A stretch of DNA of 64,000 nt from Pseudomonas sp. ISL-84 (GTDB taxonomy: Bacteria > Bacillota > Bacilli > Bacillales > Cytobacillaceae), in the NCBI GenBank assembly GCA_018613035.1, contig JAGGRA010000022.1, positions 95,490 to 159,489 on the forward strand, written 5' to 3'. Position 1 is the first letter of the stretch. Each line of letters opens with the position of its first letter. This document shows positions 55,852-63,988 of the stretch, piece after piece. Made by a program: the position numbers and the translations under genes. Below the pieces are notes generated by a model. It was not told the DNA's origin and ran no database searches. It saw only the letters and a program-made list of their open reading frames with translations.

Positions 55852-56002
55852 ATAGACACGACATATCGTGAAACCGCCTTCTATCCAATTTCCAAAGATG
55901 GACAACCCCTGCCTGCTTCCTGCAGAAAAAGGTAGATAATTGTCGAAAATTCAGGTAAGATTTAGGAGGAAACAAAGGGAGCAGGGGAAGAGGGGAAGGT
56001 TT

Positions 56003-56266
56003 GTGAAGACAGTTGAAGAATATTTGCACTTTTTGCAAAGTAAAGGTTTTCAATTACGTGAAGATGCAATTGGCTTCATTTACTTTGGCAAAAATTACAC
56101 AGATGCTTCAGATGAGCTTGCAAATGCAGCAATTGAATTAACGTTAAAAGCACAGAAATCATTTGACGGCAGTTTCTATGTATCATTACTGGAAACGCTG
56201 GTTGCGAATGACATCAGCAGCAGGCGTGAAGCAATAAAGTTTGTAAAAGAAAAGTTAATTATTTAA
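56003..56266 (+). CDS. DUF6123-like small protein
   Basis: This 87-aa protein (KTVEEYLHFLQSKGFQLRED, IGFIYFGKNYTDASDELANA, FDGSFYVSLLETL) fits a conserved Bacillus family that I associate with DUF6123. The GTG at 56003 is preferred, with AGAGGGG seven bases upstream; the in-frame start at 55940 would add a very basic 21-residue leader. Function unknown. Confidence 0.65.
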   Translation: MKTVEEYLHFLQSKGFQLREDAIGFIYFGKNYTDASDELANAAIELTLKAQKSFDGSFYVSLLETLVANDISSRREAIKFVKEKLII

Positions 56267-56297
56267 AAAGGCGTGTACACTTGAGAACACGCCTTTT
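56266..56297 (+). terminator. Shared terminator between DUF6123-like gene and DMT transporter
   Basis: The stem AAAAGGCGTGT / ACACGCCTTTT with a loop of about ten bases lies between convergent genes. Confidence 0.85.
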
Positions 56298-56310
56298 GCA
56301 TTGATTCCAA

Positions 56311-57234
56311 TCAGGAGGCAGCTTTTTTCTTTAAGATGAAAAAATTTTTCTTGGCAGGGATTTCTGCAAAAATCATTCCCGCAAAAATAAGCAGACAGCC
56401 AATCACTGCACTATAAGATAGCCTTTCATTTGCCCATATAAAACCGGTTGCTGCTGCAAAAACTGGTTCCATAGCAAAAATCAGGGCAACTCTTGTTGGG
56501 GTTGTATATTTTTGAAAAGTTGTCTGTGCAAAGAAAGCGATGGCTGTTGCAAAAAGCGAAGTCACAATCAGAGCTCCCAGCACATTAGACTTAAACAAAA
56601 TATCAGGCTGGAATGCCTGCTGCCAGTTCTCTGTGAAAAGTGCAAAAATCATCGATAACAGAGCTACAGTGGCTACTTGAATGACAGTCAACAGCAGGGC
56701 AGGATATTTGCTGCTGTATTTGCCTGTAAAAATGATATGAAGGGCAAAACCTACTGCACATATAAATACAAGTGCATCTCCAATATTCAGCGAGACTTTA
56801 TCAGTCATTGTCAGCAGGTATAGTCCTGCAGTTGCAATTGAGACACCTGCAATGGCATTAATTCCCGGCTTGATTTTTATAAGCATGAAAGAAAATACGG
56901 GAACCATCACTACGCTTAAACCGGTTATGAAACCAGCTTTTGATGAAGTAGTATACAGCAGTCCCACTGTCTGGAACGCGTAGCCAACAAATAAAAAAAG
57001 GCCCATAATAGCACCTGAAGCCAGCAGTCTCTTATTTAACAGCATCAGCTGTTTTCTTTCGAAAAGAATGAGCCATCCTCCGAGCAGAAGGGCTGCAAGG
57101 AAAAAGCGTACACCATTAAAGGAGAATGGTTCTAAAAAAGCAATAGCATTTTGCACGAGAACAAAGGTGGAGCCCCAAACCAAGGCAACGAGCAAAAGGC
57201 TTATATCAGCGAAGATTGTTGATCTGGTCATCAT
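56311..57234 (-). CDS. DMT-superfamily transporter (EamA x2)
   Basis: This 307-aa protein has about ten helices and two EamA repeats: LLLVALVWGSTFVLVQNAI in the first and MEPVFAAATGFIWANERLS at the end of the second. It is of the YdcZ/RhaT-like exporter type; substrate unknown. The start overlaps the stop of ypdQ by four bases, so it is coupled to it. It is distinct from the transporter at 38020. Confidence 0.85.
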   Translation of the reverse strand: MMTRSTIFADISLLLVALVWGSTFVLVQNAIAFLEPFSFNGVRFFLAALLLGGWLILFERKQLMLLNKRLLASGAIMGLFLFVGYAFQTVGLLYTTSSKAGFITGLSVVMVPVFSFMLIKIKPGINAIAGVSIATAGLYLLTMTDKVSLNIGDALVFICAVGFALHIIFTGKYSSKYPALLLTVIQVATVALLSMIFALFTENWQQAFQPDILFKSNVLGALIVTSLFATAIAFFAQTTFQKYTTPTRVALIFAMEPVFAAATGFIWANERLSYSAVIGCLLIFAGMIFAEIPAKKNFFILKKKAAS

Positions 57235-57638
57235 TTATCTTGCCCTTTCGTTTTATTTTCCCGGATGGCAGCACGGGCTAATTCATCAGCTGACTTATTA
57301 TCCGAACTTGGCACCCATTTCATAAAAAATAAATCAAATTGCCTTGTAAGTTTCAATGCTTCTTCAAGCAGAGGGGCAAATTTTTTATTTTTCACAAATT
57401 CCTTTTCGACAGCGCGATTGACAAGCTGTGAGTCCGTCCGGAAGGATACAACTTTATAGCCCTTCTCAATACATATTTCCAGGGCTTTTAAAAATGCACG
57501 GTATTCTGCTTCGTGATTTTCCATTTCACCCAATGGAATCGAGAAGCGCTGAACTTCTCCGTTATTTTTTATAAAAATACCTGCACCGCTTGGACCAGGG
57601 TTTCCGGCACTGGCTCCATCTATAAATACTTCAATCAT
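57231..57638 (-). CDS. ypdQ: RNase HI-like protein YpdQ
   Basis: The 135-residue protein has an RNase H fold with the four acidic positions in VFIDGASAGNPG, NHEAEYRAFLKAL, RTDSQLV and DNKSADELA. B. subtilis YpdQ is of this size. Whether it cleaves RNA-DNA hybrids is uncertain, since close homologues have been reported weak or inactive. The ATG at 57638 follows GGGGAGG by 8 nt; a longer frame upstream lacks a ribosome site. Confidence 0.83.
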   Translation of the reverse strand: MIEVFIDGASAGNPGPSGAGIFIKNNGEVQRFSIPLGEMENHEAEYRAFLKALEICIEKGYKVVSFRTDSQLVNRAVEKEFVKNKKFAPLLEEALKLTRQFDLFFMKWVPSSDNKSADELARAAIRENKTKGQDK

Positions 57639-57754
57639 TGCTTTGCCTCCCCGACTTTTCATTGGTAATGTGTTTAGAGAGTAGTGCTGCTCTTTATTTA
57701 ACACTGCAATAGGGTAAACTAAGTGTAGTTTATCATAAAAATCCGTTATATAGC

Positions 57755-57786
57755 AGAAAAAGGATACCATTTTGGGCATCCTTTAA
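57755..57786 (-). terminator. Terminator of ypdP
   Basis: On the minus strand AAAGGATGCC / GGTATCCTTTTT (one mismatch or G-T pair) with a 6-nt loop lies between ypdP and ypdQ. Confidence 0.78.
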
Positions 57787-57796
57787 TCATTTGGTC

Positions 57797-58471
57797 TTAT
57801 TTTACCGGAAACCGTTTGGCTATATATCCAAATGGGGTATCAAGTAGGGCTATCAAAAATTTTAGGATATACGTCGTGAAGAATATTTGAATCCAATCAT
57901 CCATCGGAAATACGCCAAGGAAAGCAATACTGGTAAAAATAAGCGTATCTAATAATTGGCTTAACATGGTGCTGCCATTATTCCGTATCCAGAATTGGTT
58001 TTCTTTTGGGAATTTCTTTTTCAAATAGGTAAAGATATAAACATCGGTCAGTTGGCTGACTAAATATGCAGCCAGGCTTCCCGCCGCTATGCGGGGGAGG
58101 ATGGAAAAAATGGTGCTAAGAGCCTCCTGTGCAAAATCTGTTTCATGCGGCTTGAACAATAGGACCATCTGCATAATGAGGGTCATGGCCAAGAGTGTAA
58201 AAAAACCAAGCCAAACTGCTTTTTTTGCTTCGTCTTTGCCGTACTTTTCATTCAGAATATCCGTAACTAAAAAAGCAGTTCCGTACATGGCGTTCCCCAG
58301 CGTAGCAGTAAGGCCAAACATTTCAACTGTTTTAACTACCTGAAGATTGGCTATTACCGTTGAAAAACCAATCCAAACAAACAAGCCTGTTTTTCCAAAA
58401 AGGCGGTACATGACCAGAACTAATATAAAATTGACAAGTGCAAAGAATAATCCAAACCATTCATTAAACAT
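57797..58471 (-). CDS. ypdP: Queuosine-precursor transporter, VUT family (YpdP/YhhQ)
   Basis: This 224-aa membrane protein has about six helices. Family signatures are ANLQVVKTVEMFGLTATLGN, TDILNEKYGKDEAKKAVWLG and the DTPFGYIAKR end. It imports preQ0/preQ1 or related deazapurines for queuosine. The ATG at 58471 is 6 nt after AGGAGG; a frame starting 15 codons earlier would run through the riboswitch and is rejected. It is controlled by the preQ1 aptamer just upstream. Confidence 0.9.
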   Translation of the reverse strand: MFNEWFGLFFALVNFILVLVMYRLFGKTGLFVWIGFSTVIANLQVVKTVEMFGLTATLGNAMYGTAFLVTDILNEKYGKDEAKKAVWLGFFTLLAMTLIMQMVLLFKPHETDFAQEALSTIFSILPRIAAGSLAAYLVSQLTDVYIFTYLKKKFPKENQFWIRNNGSTMLSQLLDTLIFTSIAFLGVFPMDDWIQIFFTTYILKFLIALLDTPFGYIAKRFPVK

Positions 58472-58477
58472 CGTTTT

Positions 58478-58516
58478 CCTCCTAGTTTTGATAATGCGGG
58501 AGTTTCCGAACCGCAA
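58478..58516 (-). promoter_or_regulatory. preQ1-I riboswitch in the ypdP leader
   Basis: On the minus strand TGCGG-TTC...ACTC-CCGCA forms a 5-bp stem with a loop beginning TTC, followed by an A-rich tail ATCAAAACTAGGAGG. This is the layout of class I preQ1 aptamers (GGTTC loop, CCC return, AAAACTA tail), with the tail merging into the ribosome site, so ligand binding would block translation. The downstream gene is a known target type. Confidence 0.78.
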
Positions 58517-58661
58517 TGTCTATTTGATTGTCATTGACCATTATAGCTTGAAATATACTCGAATAGTACCAAGTTGAGTAAAGAATAAGAGATTCGGCTA
58601 TTGCAAACAGTTTTTAATAAAGGTGACCACAGCTAAAAAAGTACAGAAAGGCTGAAAATAA

Positions 58662-59318
58662 ATGAAATATAAAGTGGAATGGAAATATAAACTAAAAGGG
58701 AATGAAGATGTTCATTTTGCTTCAGACTGGATTGACGGGGAATTAGCTTTGCAAGTGGGAGAAGATATTGAAAGGTCCGGAAAAGGAAAAGACATTATCT
58801 ACTATGATGAAATTGGTACTTCATGGAGTACCAAGGAAATGCGGAAGCTGTTAACGGAAGTAGAAGAGGATCCGCATGATATTACCGTATTTTTTGACGG
58901 AGGATTTAATAAAGATACAAACCAGGCAGGACTTGGAGCAGTGATTTACTTTAAACAGGGCAAAAAGAAATACCGTGTAAGAGCAAATGAACTTTTTGAT
59001 GAAATGGATAATAATAATGAAGCAGAATATGCTGCCATTTATTTTACAGTAAACCTTCTTGAGGAGATGGGTGTTCATCATATGACCTGTGAGTTCAAGG
59101 GAGATTCCCAGGTGGTACTGAAACAGCTTGAAGGTGAATGGCCATGTTATGAAGAAAACCTTAATCGCTGGCTTGACCGGATTGAGGAAAAGATTAAAAA
59201 GCTTGGCATTCTTCCAAGATATACTCCCATTCCGCGTAACGAGAACAAAGAAGCGGATAAGTTGGCCAGCCAGGCACTCCAAGGGAAATTCATTAACAGC
59301 AGAATGCAGGTCATATAA
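58662..59318 (+). CDS. ypeP: YpeP, RNase H-like (reverse-transcriptase-like) protein
   Basis: The 218 residues have an N-terminal domain of about 70 residues (KVEWKYKLKGNEDVHFASDW) and a C-terminal RNase HI fold with acidic positions in TVFFDGGFNKD, NNNEAEYAAIY, FKGDSQVV and RNENKEADKLA. B. subtilis YpeP has the same plan. Activity is uncertain. It is divergent from ypdP and followed by ypeQ. Confidence 0.85.
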   Translation: MKYKVEWKYKLKGNEDVHFASDWIDGELALQVGEDIERSGKGKDIIYYDEIGTSWSTKEMRKLLTEVEEDPHDITVFFDGGFNKDTNQAGLGAVIYFKQGKKKYRVRANELFDEMDNNNEAEYAAIYFTVNLLEEMGVHHMTCEFKGDSQVVLKQLEGEWPCYEENLNRWLDRIEEKIKKLGILPRYTPIPRNENKEADKLASQALQGKFINSRMQVI

Positions 59319-59344
59319 TTGGAAACAAGGAAGGCGTGAAAAAT

Positions 59345-59521
59345 TTGAGCAGAAAGGAAATATTCAATCAAGTGGAGGACCTGATGGCCAACTATTGCAA
59401 AGGCTGTTTTCTTCACAAACACCACAAAGAGGAAAAGGGGCGCAGATACGCCCATCGATTTTGCATATCTGAATGTACGGTAGGCGAAAAAATCAAATCA
59501 ATCGGAAGTAAGCTGAACTGA
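59345..59521 (+). CDS. ypeQ: YpeQ, zinc-finger-like protein
   Basis: This 58-aa protein has four cysteines, NYCKGCFLHKHHKEE and HRFCISECTVGEK, giving C-x2-C and C-x3-C pairs with histidines between, consistent with zinc binding. The TTG at 59345 follows AGGCGTGA by 6 nt; the GTG at 59336 is also possible. It follows ypeP as in B. subtilis. Function unknown. Confidence 0.8.
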   Translation: MSRKEIFNQVEDLMANYCKGCFLHKHHKEEKGRRYAHRFCISECTVGEKIKSIGSKLN

Positions 59522-59548
59522 CTTCTGGCGGGTTTGCGGACAAAATAA

Positions 59549-59572
59549 AAGGCTGGCAGATGCCAGCCTTAT
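59549..59572 (-). terminator. Shared terminator of ypeQ and cspD
   Basis: AAGGCTGGCA / TGCCAGCCTT is a perfect 10-bp stem between convergent genes. The minus strand has the better T-run. Confidence 0.85.
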
Positions 59573-59588
59573 TACTGTTATATTTGAA

Positions 59589-59789
59589 TTATAGTTTTAC
59601 AACGTTTGCAGCTTGAGGTCCGCGGTTTCCTTCAACGATTTCGAAAGAAACTTCTTGGCCTTCTTCTAAAGATTTGAAACCGTCGCCTTGGATAGCTGTG
59701 AAGTGTACGAATACATCGTCTCCGCCTTCAACTTCGATGAAACCGAAACCTTTTTCATTATTGAACCATTTTACTTTACCGTTTTGCAT
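59589..59789 (-). CDS. cspD: Cold-shock protein CspD
   Basis: This 66-aa OB-fold RNA chaperone has RNP1 (KGFGFIEV) and RNP2 (VFVHFTAI) and the usual [11 protein letters not shown] start. The ATG at 59789 follows AGGAGG by 10 nt; a start nine codons earlier would include the ribosome site. A leader of about 120 nt, typical of csp genes, precedes it. Confidence 0.94.
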   Translation of the reverse strand: MQNGKVKWFNNEKGFGFIEVEGGDDVFVHFTAIQGDGFKSLEEGQEVSFEIVEGNRGPQAANVVKL

Positions 59790-59914
59790 GTTTAATTTTC
59801 CTCCTAAGCCTTTCAAGACACTTATGGTGCCTTAGATGAATATTACCACCTAACAAAACATAGAGCAGATATTTTTTGAAATAACGGAAATATATTCTGT
59901 TAAATGATGATTAT

Positions 59915-59943
59915 AATATACACGAATGGGCACTTTCCGTCAA
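59915..59943 (-). promoter_or_regulatory. Promoter of cspD
   Basis: On the minus strand TTGACG and TATATT are separated by 17 bp. Transcription would begin near 59908, giving a leader of about 120 nt before cspD. Confidence 0.65.
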
Positions 59944-60107
59944 GGAATACAAGCATAATTTTACAAAAAACAATAAAATATTTTAAATATTTAAAAATCT
60001 GTATTCATTCTTAGGTTTTCAATAATTTTTTACAATGTTTAGATATCATATTTAATTGTTTTTTTCATATTTATTATTAATTATATTGTTTTTTAAAGGG
60101 TGAGGAT

Positions 60108-60401
60108 ATGTACCGGTTTTCCATTGAGAATCAGGATTGGATCTTGAGGTTTTCACCCAATATCCAAATTGAAGCGGAAGAAAAGCAGGCCATAATCAGT
60201 TCAATCCTTCAGCTTGGCAGTGAGCTTCCTTTTTTTCCGCATGGGGATTCATTTATCATTATGAATGACCAATTAGGCATCATTGTATTTAATGTTGAAA
60301 AAATCCCATCGATGATATTGACAGTCTCCAACATTGTTACAGAAAATAAATGGTACATCCAGAAGAACCTTACTATAAAACCGTATAAAAAAGAAGGATG
60401 A
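60108..60401 (+). CDS. Hypothetical 97-aa protein
   Basis: This small alpha/beta protein (MYRFSIENQDWILRFSPNIQ ... NDQLGIIVFNVEKIPSMIL) has no cysteine and no membrane helix. AAAGGGTGAGG precedes the ATG and a strong terminator overlaps the stop. I do not recognise it. It lies in an AT-rich region between cspD and topB. Confidence 0.65.
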   Translation: MYRFSIENQDWILRFSPNIQIEAEEKQAIISSILQLGSELPFFPHGDSFIIMNDQLGIIVFNVEKIPSMILTVSNIVTENKWYIQKNLTIKPYKKEG

Positions 60402-60583
60402 TCGGCGAAAGCCGATTTTTTCTGAGGGTTACCTTTAACATCAGGAAAAGGTTACAAGTCCCGATTCTTTCGCATTATGAAAACGCTTTCATTTATGAAA
60501 TTCACTCAGCAGAAATGGATTATCCTGATACTATGGACACGTATAAAGATCCAGCCGCAACAAGCTTTGTACTGAAAAGATAA
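60398..60583 (+). CDS. Doubtful 61-aa frame with an embedded cre site
   Basis: The frame starts with an ATGA overlap on the 97-aa gene but runs straight through its terminator, so translation would need readthrough. It reads MIGESRFFLRVTFNIRKRLQ and ends DPAATSFVLKR, and is followed by a hairpin at 60591-60618. Either a real second gene or chance. Confidence 0.25.
   Translation: MIGESRFFLRVTFNIRKRLQVPILSHYENAFIYEIHSAEMDYPDTMDTYKDPAATSFVLKR
60400..60422 (+). terminator. Terminator after the 97-aa gene
   Basis: GATCGGC-GAAA-GCCGATTTTTT is a tight stem with a GAAA tetraloop and a T-run. Confidence 0.85.
60478..60491. promoter_or_regulatory. Perfect cre (CcpA) consensus
   Basis: TGAAAACGCTTTCA fits TGWAANCGNTNWCA at every position. 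It lies 242 bp before topB and inside the doubtful 61-aa frame. Confidence 0.45.
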
Positions 60584-60590
60584 GGAGAGT

Positions 60591-60625
60591 AAGGAGAATC
60601 CCTCAAGGGGTTCTCCTTAAATTTT
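60591..60625 (+). terminator. Terminator upstream of topB
   Basis: AAGGAGAATCCC / GGGGTTCTCCTT (one G-T pair) with a short loop, followed by AAATTTT. Confidence 0.7.
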
Positions 60626-60732
60626 GAAAAAATTTTCCCATGTAATCGTATTTTTGCTCTCTTTGCTAATTTTTTAGGTTAATATTAAAATAGATATCTA
60701 TATTTTGTTCTATTAAGCAAGGGAGCTAAATT

Positions 60733-62895
60733 ATGAAACTGATTATCGCGGAGAAACCCGACCAGGGATTAACGCTGGCTTCTATTTTTAAAATGAAGAA
60801 ACATCAGGGATATATTGAAATCTTCCCAAATGATATATTTCCCCAGGGGGCGTATGTAACCTGGGCTGTAGGGCACCTTTGCCAGCTTTCTTCTCCTGAG
60901 AAATATGATAGGGAATGGAAAAAACGGTCTCTTAACGCATTGCCCATAATCCCTGAGCAGTTCCAATACGAAGTCACAAAAGATAAAGCAAAGCAATTTA
61001 ATATTATAAAACAGCTTCTCTCGAGTCCAAGTTTGGCTGAAGTCATTCATGCGGGAGATGCAGGACGTGAGGGTGAGCTTATTATCAGAAATATCCTAAG
61101 GCTGACCGGATCGAGAGTGCCAATGAAAAGACTGTGGATTTCTTCATTAACACCCAAAGCAATCAGGGAAGGGTTTCTTGCTCTTCTCGATGAAAGCGAT
61201 ACTCGGAATCTTTATTATGAAGCCTATACGAGAGCGTGTGCTGACTGGGTGGTTGGAATGAATGCGTCGCGCCTGTATAGCCTGCTTCTTCAGCAGCAGG
61301 GCTTCTCAGATGTTTTTTCAGTAGGAAGGGTTCAGACTCCAACACTTGCCTTAATTGTAAAAAGAGAAAATGAGATTCAAAATTTTGTATCCGAACCATT
61401 TTGGGAGGTTACAGCCCAATTTAATATGGATGGAAAAAAATATACGGGCAAGTGGGAAAATGATGGTGAAACACGAATTAAAACAAAGGAGCTCGCCGAA
61501 AAAATAGCGGCTTTTTGTCAGAATAAAGATGCTCAAGTAGAAGATGTCCAGGCAGAAAAGAAAGAGTTCCTGCCGCCGTTGCTCTATAACTTATCTGCGT
61601 TGCAGGCAGAAGCCAACCGCCGATTTAAATTCCCTCCAAAAAAGACGCTTGACGTCTTGCAAAAGCTTTATCAAAAAGGCTTTGTATCCTATCCTCGTTC
61701 CGATTCCAGGCATGTGACAGAGGGGGAAGCGGAAATGTTCCCTGAAATTCTCAGGAAAATGGAAGCGAAGGAAGAGTACAAGGATCTATTTCCTCTGCCT
61801 GTAAGCTCGATTATGCAAAATAAACGGTATGTAAATGATAAAAAGGTAACAGACCATTACGCAATCATTCCGACCGAACAAGTCCCCGATCTGCAAAAGT
61901 TATCATCGGATGAAAAAATTCTTTATGACCTTATCATGAGGAGCTTAATTGCTGCCCATTATGGAAAAGCTGTAACCGAATATACAACTATTAAAACCCT
62001 TGTTGATGGCAGAGCTTTATTTCTATCAAAAGGGAAGGTCCAGCTGGAAGAAGGCTGGCGAAAAGTGATTACTCAGCAGGAGAAGGAAAATGAGCCTGTT
62101 CTGCCTTCATTGCAGGCAGGTGATAATGGTACCGTGGTTAAGGCTAATGTTAAAGAAAGCAAAACACAGCCGCCAAAGCGCTATACAGAAGGACAGCTAA
62201 TTACACTTATGAAAACAGCCGGAAAGCAAATCGAAGACAAAGAACTCGAAAAAGTATTAATGAAAACAGAAGGTCTGGGAACAGAAGCCACAAGGGCCGG
62301 AATTATTACGATGCTTAAAGACCGCAAATATATTGATATAAAAAAGAACCTGGTCTATGCAAATCCCAAAGCAAAAATCCTGATAGAAGCCATTGGCTCT
62401 GAAATCCTGGCTTCCCCAGAGATGACAGCAAAATGGGAGCAAAGGCTTAAGGATATATCAGATGGGGCAGCTTCGCCAAAACAATTCATGGACCAAACGA
62501 ATAAAATGATTAGTCACCTCATTGACTCCTCTGTTAACAATGCCGGAAAATGGACATTCTCCGAAGAAGATAAAGAGGGCTTTACTCCAGGTAAGTTCAA
62601 ACAAAAAAGGGCAGTCAATTTGGGGCAATGCAAGCAATGCGATGGAAGAGTTGTTGATAAAGGCAGTTTTTACGGCTGCTCTAATTACAATAAAACCAAA
62701 TGTGGTTTTACTATTTCCAAAAAAATTATGGGCAAGGGAATTACCCAAAAAATTCTTAAACAGCTGCTAAAAGATGGAGAGACAGAATTAGTGGAAGGCT
62801 TTACTAGCAAAGGAAAAGATAAAACCTTTTCTGCCAAATTATCATGGGATGGACAGGAAAATAGAATTAAATTTGTCTTCCCGCAAAAGGCCTAA
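60733..62895 (+). CDS. topB: DNA topoisomerase III (type IA)
   Basis: TopB decatenates and relaxes negatively supercoiled DNA by single-strand passage. The 720 residues match B. subtilis TopB (727). The Toprim domain starts LIIAEKPDQGLTLA and has HAGDAGREGELI; the active tyrosine is Y320 in FVSYPRSDSR; SVGRVQTPTLALIV is also conserved. The C-terminal zinc-ribbon-like part has CKQC ... CSNYNKTKC. GGGAGC precedes the ATG. Confidence 0.94.
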   Translation: MKLIIAEKPDQGLTLASIFKMKKHQGYIEIFPNDIFPQGAYVTWAVGHLCQLSSPEKYDREWKKRSLNALPIIPEQFQYEVTKDKAKQFNIIKQLLSSPSLAEVIHAGDAGREGELIIRNILRLTGSRVPMKRLWISSLTPKAIREGFLALLDESDTRNLYYEAYTRACADWVVGMNASRLYSLLLQQQGFSDVFSVGRVQTPTLALIVKRENEIQNFVSEPFWEVTAQFNMDGKKYTGKWENDGETRIKTKELAEKIAAFCQNKDAQVEDVQAEKKEFLPPLLYNLSALQAEANRRFKFPPKKTLDVLQKLYQKGFVSYPRSDSRHVTEGEAEMFPEILRKMEAKEEYKDLFPLPVSSIMQNKRYVNDKKVTDHYAIIPTEQVPDLQKLSSDEKILYDLIMRSLIAAHYGKAVTEYTTIKTLVDGRALFLSKGKVQLEEGWRKVITQQEKENEPVLPSLQAGDNGTVVKANVKESKTQPPKRYTEGQLITLMKTAGKQIEDKELEKVLMKTEGLGTEATRAGIITMLKDRKYIDIKKNLVYANPKAKILIEAIGSEILASPEMTAKWEQRLKDISDGAASPKQFMDQTNKMISHLIDSSVNNAGKWTFSEEDKEGFTPGKFKQKRAVNLGQCKQCDGRVVDKGSFYGCSNYNKTKCGFTISKKIMGKGITQKILKQLLKDGETELVEGFTSKGKDKTFSAKLSWDGQENRIKFVFPQKA

Positions 62896-62971
62896 ATTTG
62901 GCTCTATGTGACATATTGCCTTGTCTCCCTTTCGCAACTGTAGTAAAATCGTTAAAGTCTTATACTTATTA

Positions 62972-63045
62972 GGTTATGTTAAAGTTACATTGATTTGGCA
63001 CCCTGTGTTAATTCAAGCGGAAATCAACACACGTTTTACAGAACC
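62972..63045. repeat. Deleted family A repeat (74 bp, ends only)
   Basis: GGTTATGTTAAAGTTAC ... GGCACCCTGTGTTAATT joins directly to GCGGAAATCAACAC ... TTTTACAGAACC. These are the two ends of the 242-bp element at 2502 with the GC-rich core removed. Confidence 0.6.
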
Positions 63046-63136
63046 ATTTCTTAAAGAGATATGTAATGGTTGAAAGTTTACAGGGCGCTCTGCGCTTTTC
63101 TAATACAATATAAAAGTGAACTTAGAACTTCGAAAA

Positions 63137-63382
63137 CTGTCTAGCTCCAGCGCCTACCCCCTTGAGGTCACAAGCTTTTCTTGTTGCGGCTCCTAGGGAC
63201 TCGGGTCATAATCCGTTTCCTTTCAGAAGGAAAAAACACCTTCTTACAGGTACCGTCTTATGCCTGTCGTCCCTGTACAGTCGCCTCCACATTTCGGGCA
63301 ATCCTCCCAGCAAGGCAAAGAACGCCTTCCCGGGCGGCTCGTCTTGTGCTTGTCGGGGGTGGGCAAGGCGCTTGCGCTTTTC
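63137..63382. repeat. Dispersed repeat, family B, copy 2
   Basis: It starts CTGTCTAGCTCCAGCGCC and ends GCGCTTGCGCTTTTC. It contains AAGGCAAAGAACGCCTTC, which recurs in copy 3. It is GC-rich and palindromic, with no credible gene. Confidence 0.7.
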
Positions 63383-63390
63383 AAAAAATG

Positions 63391-63512
63391 CTGTCTAGCT
63401 CCGAGCGCCATCGGCTCGAGGTCTTAAGCCAATCGCTTCTGAAGGCAAAGAACGCCTTCTGCCAGCGCTTGTCTTAAGCTGGTCGCCGATAGGCAGGCGC
63501 TCTGCGCTTTTC
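63391..63512. repeat. Dispersed repeat, family B, copy 3
   Basis: It starts CTGTCTAGCTCCGAGCGCC, contains AAGGCAAAGAACGCCTTC and ends GCGCTCTGCGCTTTTC. It follows copy 2 after 8 bp in the same orientation, about 22 bp before the mntR start. Confidence 0.7.
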
Positions 63513-63533
63513 TATTTGGCAGGAGGTTGCGAA

Positions 63534-63959
63534 ATGCCAACACCGAGTATGGAAGATTATATTGAACAGATATATATGTTAATTGAAGATAAGGGATATG
63601 CGCGGGTTTCCGATATTGCCGAGGCCTTGTCGGTACATCCTTCTTCTGTAACAAAAATGGTACAAAAGCTTGATAAAGATGAATATCTTGTATATGAAAA
63701 ATACAGGGGGCTGATATTGACGCCAAAAGGCAAAAAAATCGGCAAAAGACTTGTGTACCGCCACGAACTGCTGGAACAGCTCCTTCGCATAATCGGAGTA
63801 AAAGAAGAAAATATTTATGAGGATGTTGAAGGGATTGAACACCACCTGAGCTGGGATGCTATTGACCGGGTTGGTGATTTGGTGCAGTTTTTTGAAGAAG
63901 ATGAGAACCGCATAGAAGTTTTGCGAGAGATTCAGAGGAAAAATGAAGATGAACAATAA
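63534..63959 (+). CDS. mntR: Manganese-responsive repressor MntR
   Basis: MntR is a DtxR-family repressor of Mn(II) uptake. The 141 residues match B. subtilis MntR (142): N-terminal winged helix ([20 protein letters not shown]) and a dimer domain. All known Mn ligands are present: D8, E11, H77, E99, E102 and H103. The ATG at 63534 follows AGGAGGT by 8 nt; the upstream frame adds six unsupported residues. The repeat copies end just before its ribosome site. Confidence 0.95.
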   Translation: MPTPSMEDYIEQIYMLIEDKGYARVSDIAEALSVHPSSVTKMVQKLDKDEYLVYEKYRGLILTPKGKKIGKRLVYRHELLEQLLRIIGVKEENIYEDVEGIEHHLSWDAIDRVGDLVQFFEEDENRIEVLREIQRKNEDEQ

Positions 63960-63988
63960 AAACCTGACAGCTGTCAGGTTTTTTTCAT
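63959..63988 (+). terminator. Terminator of mntR
   Basis: AAAAACCTGACAG / CTGTCAGGTTTTT is a perfect palindromic stem with T-run overlapping the stop region. Confidence 0.88.

Noticed and set aside
58472..58516. Longer N-terminus for YpdP starting at 58516
   Set aside because: It would translate through the preQ1 aptamer and the AGGAGG ribosome site.
63162..63477. Frames of 78 and 98 codons before mntR
   Set aside because: They lie inside the family B repeats and differ between copies.
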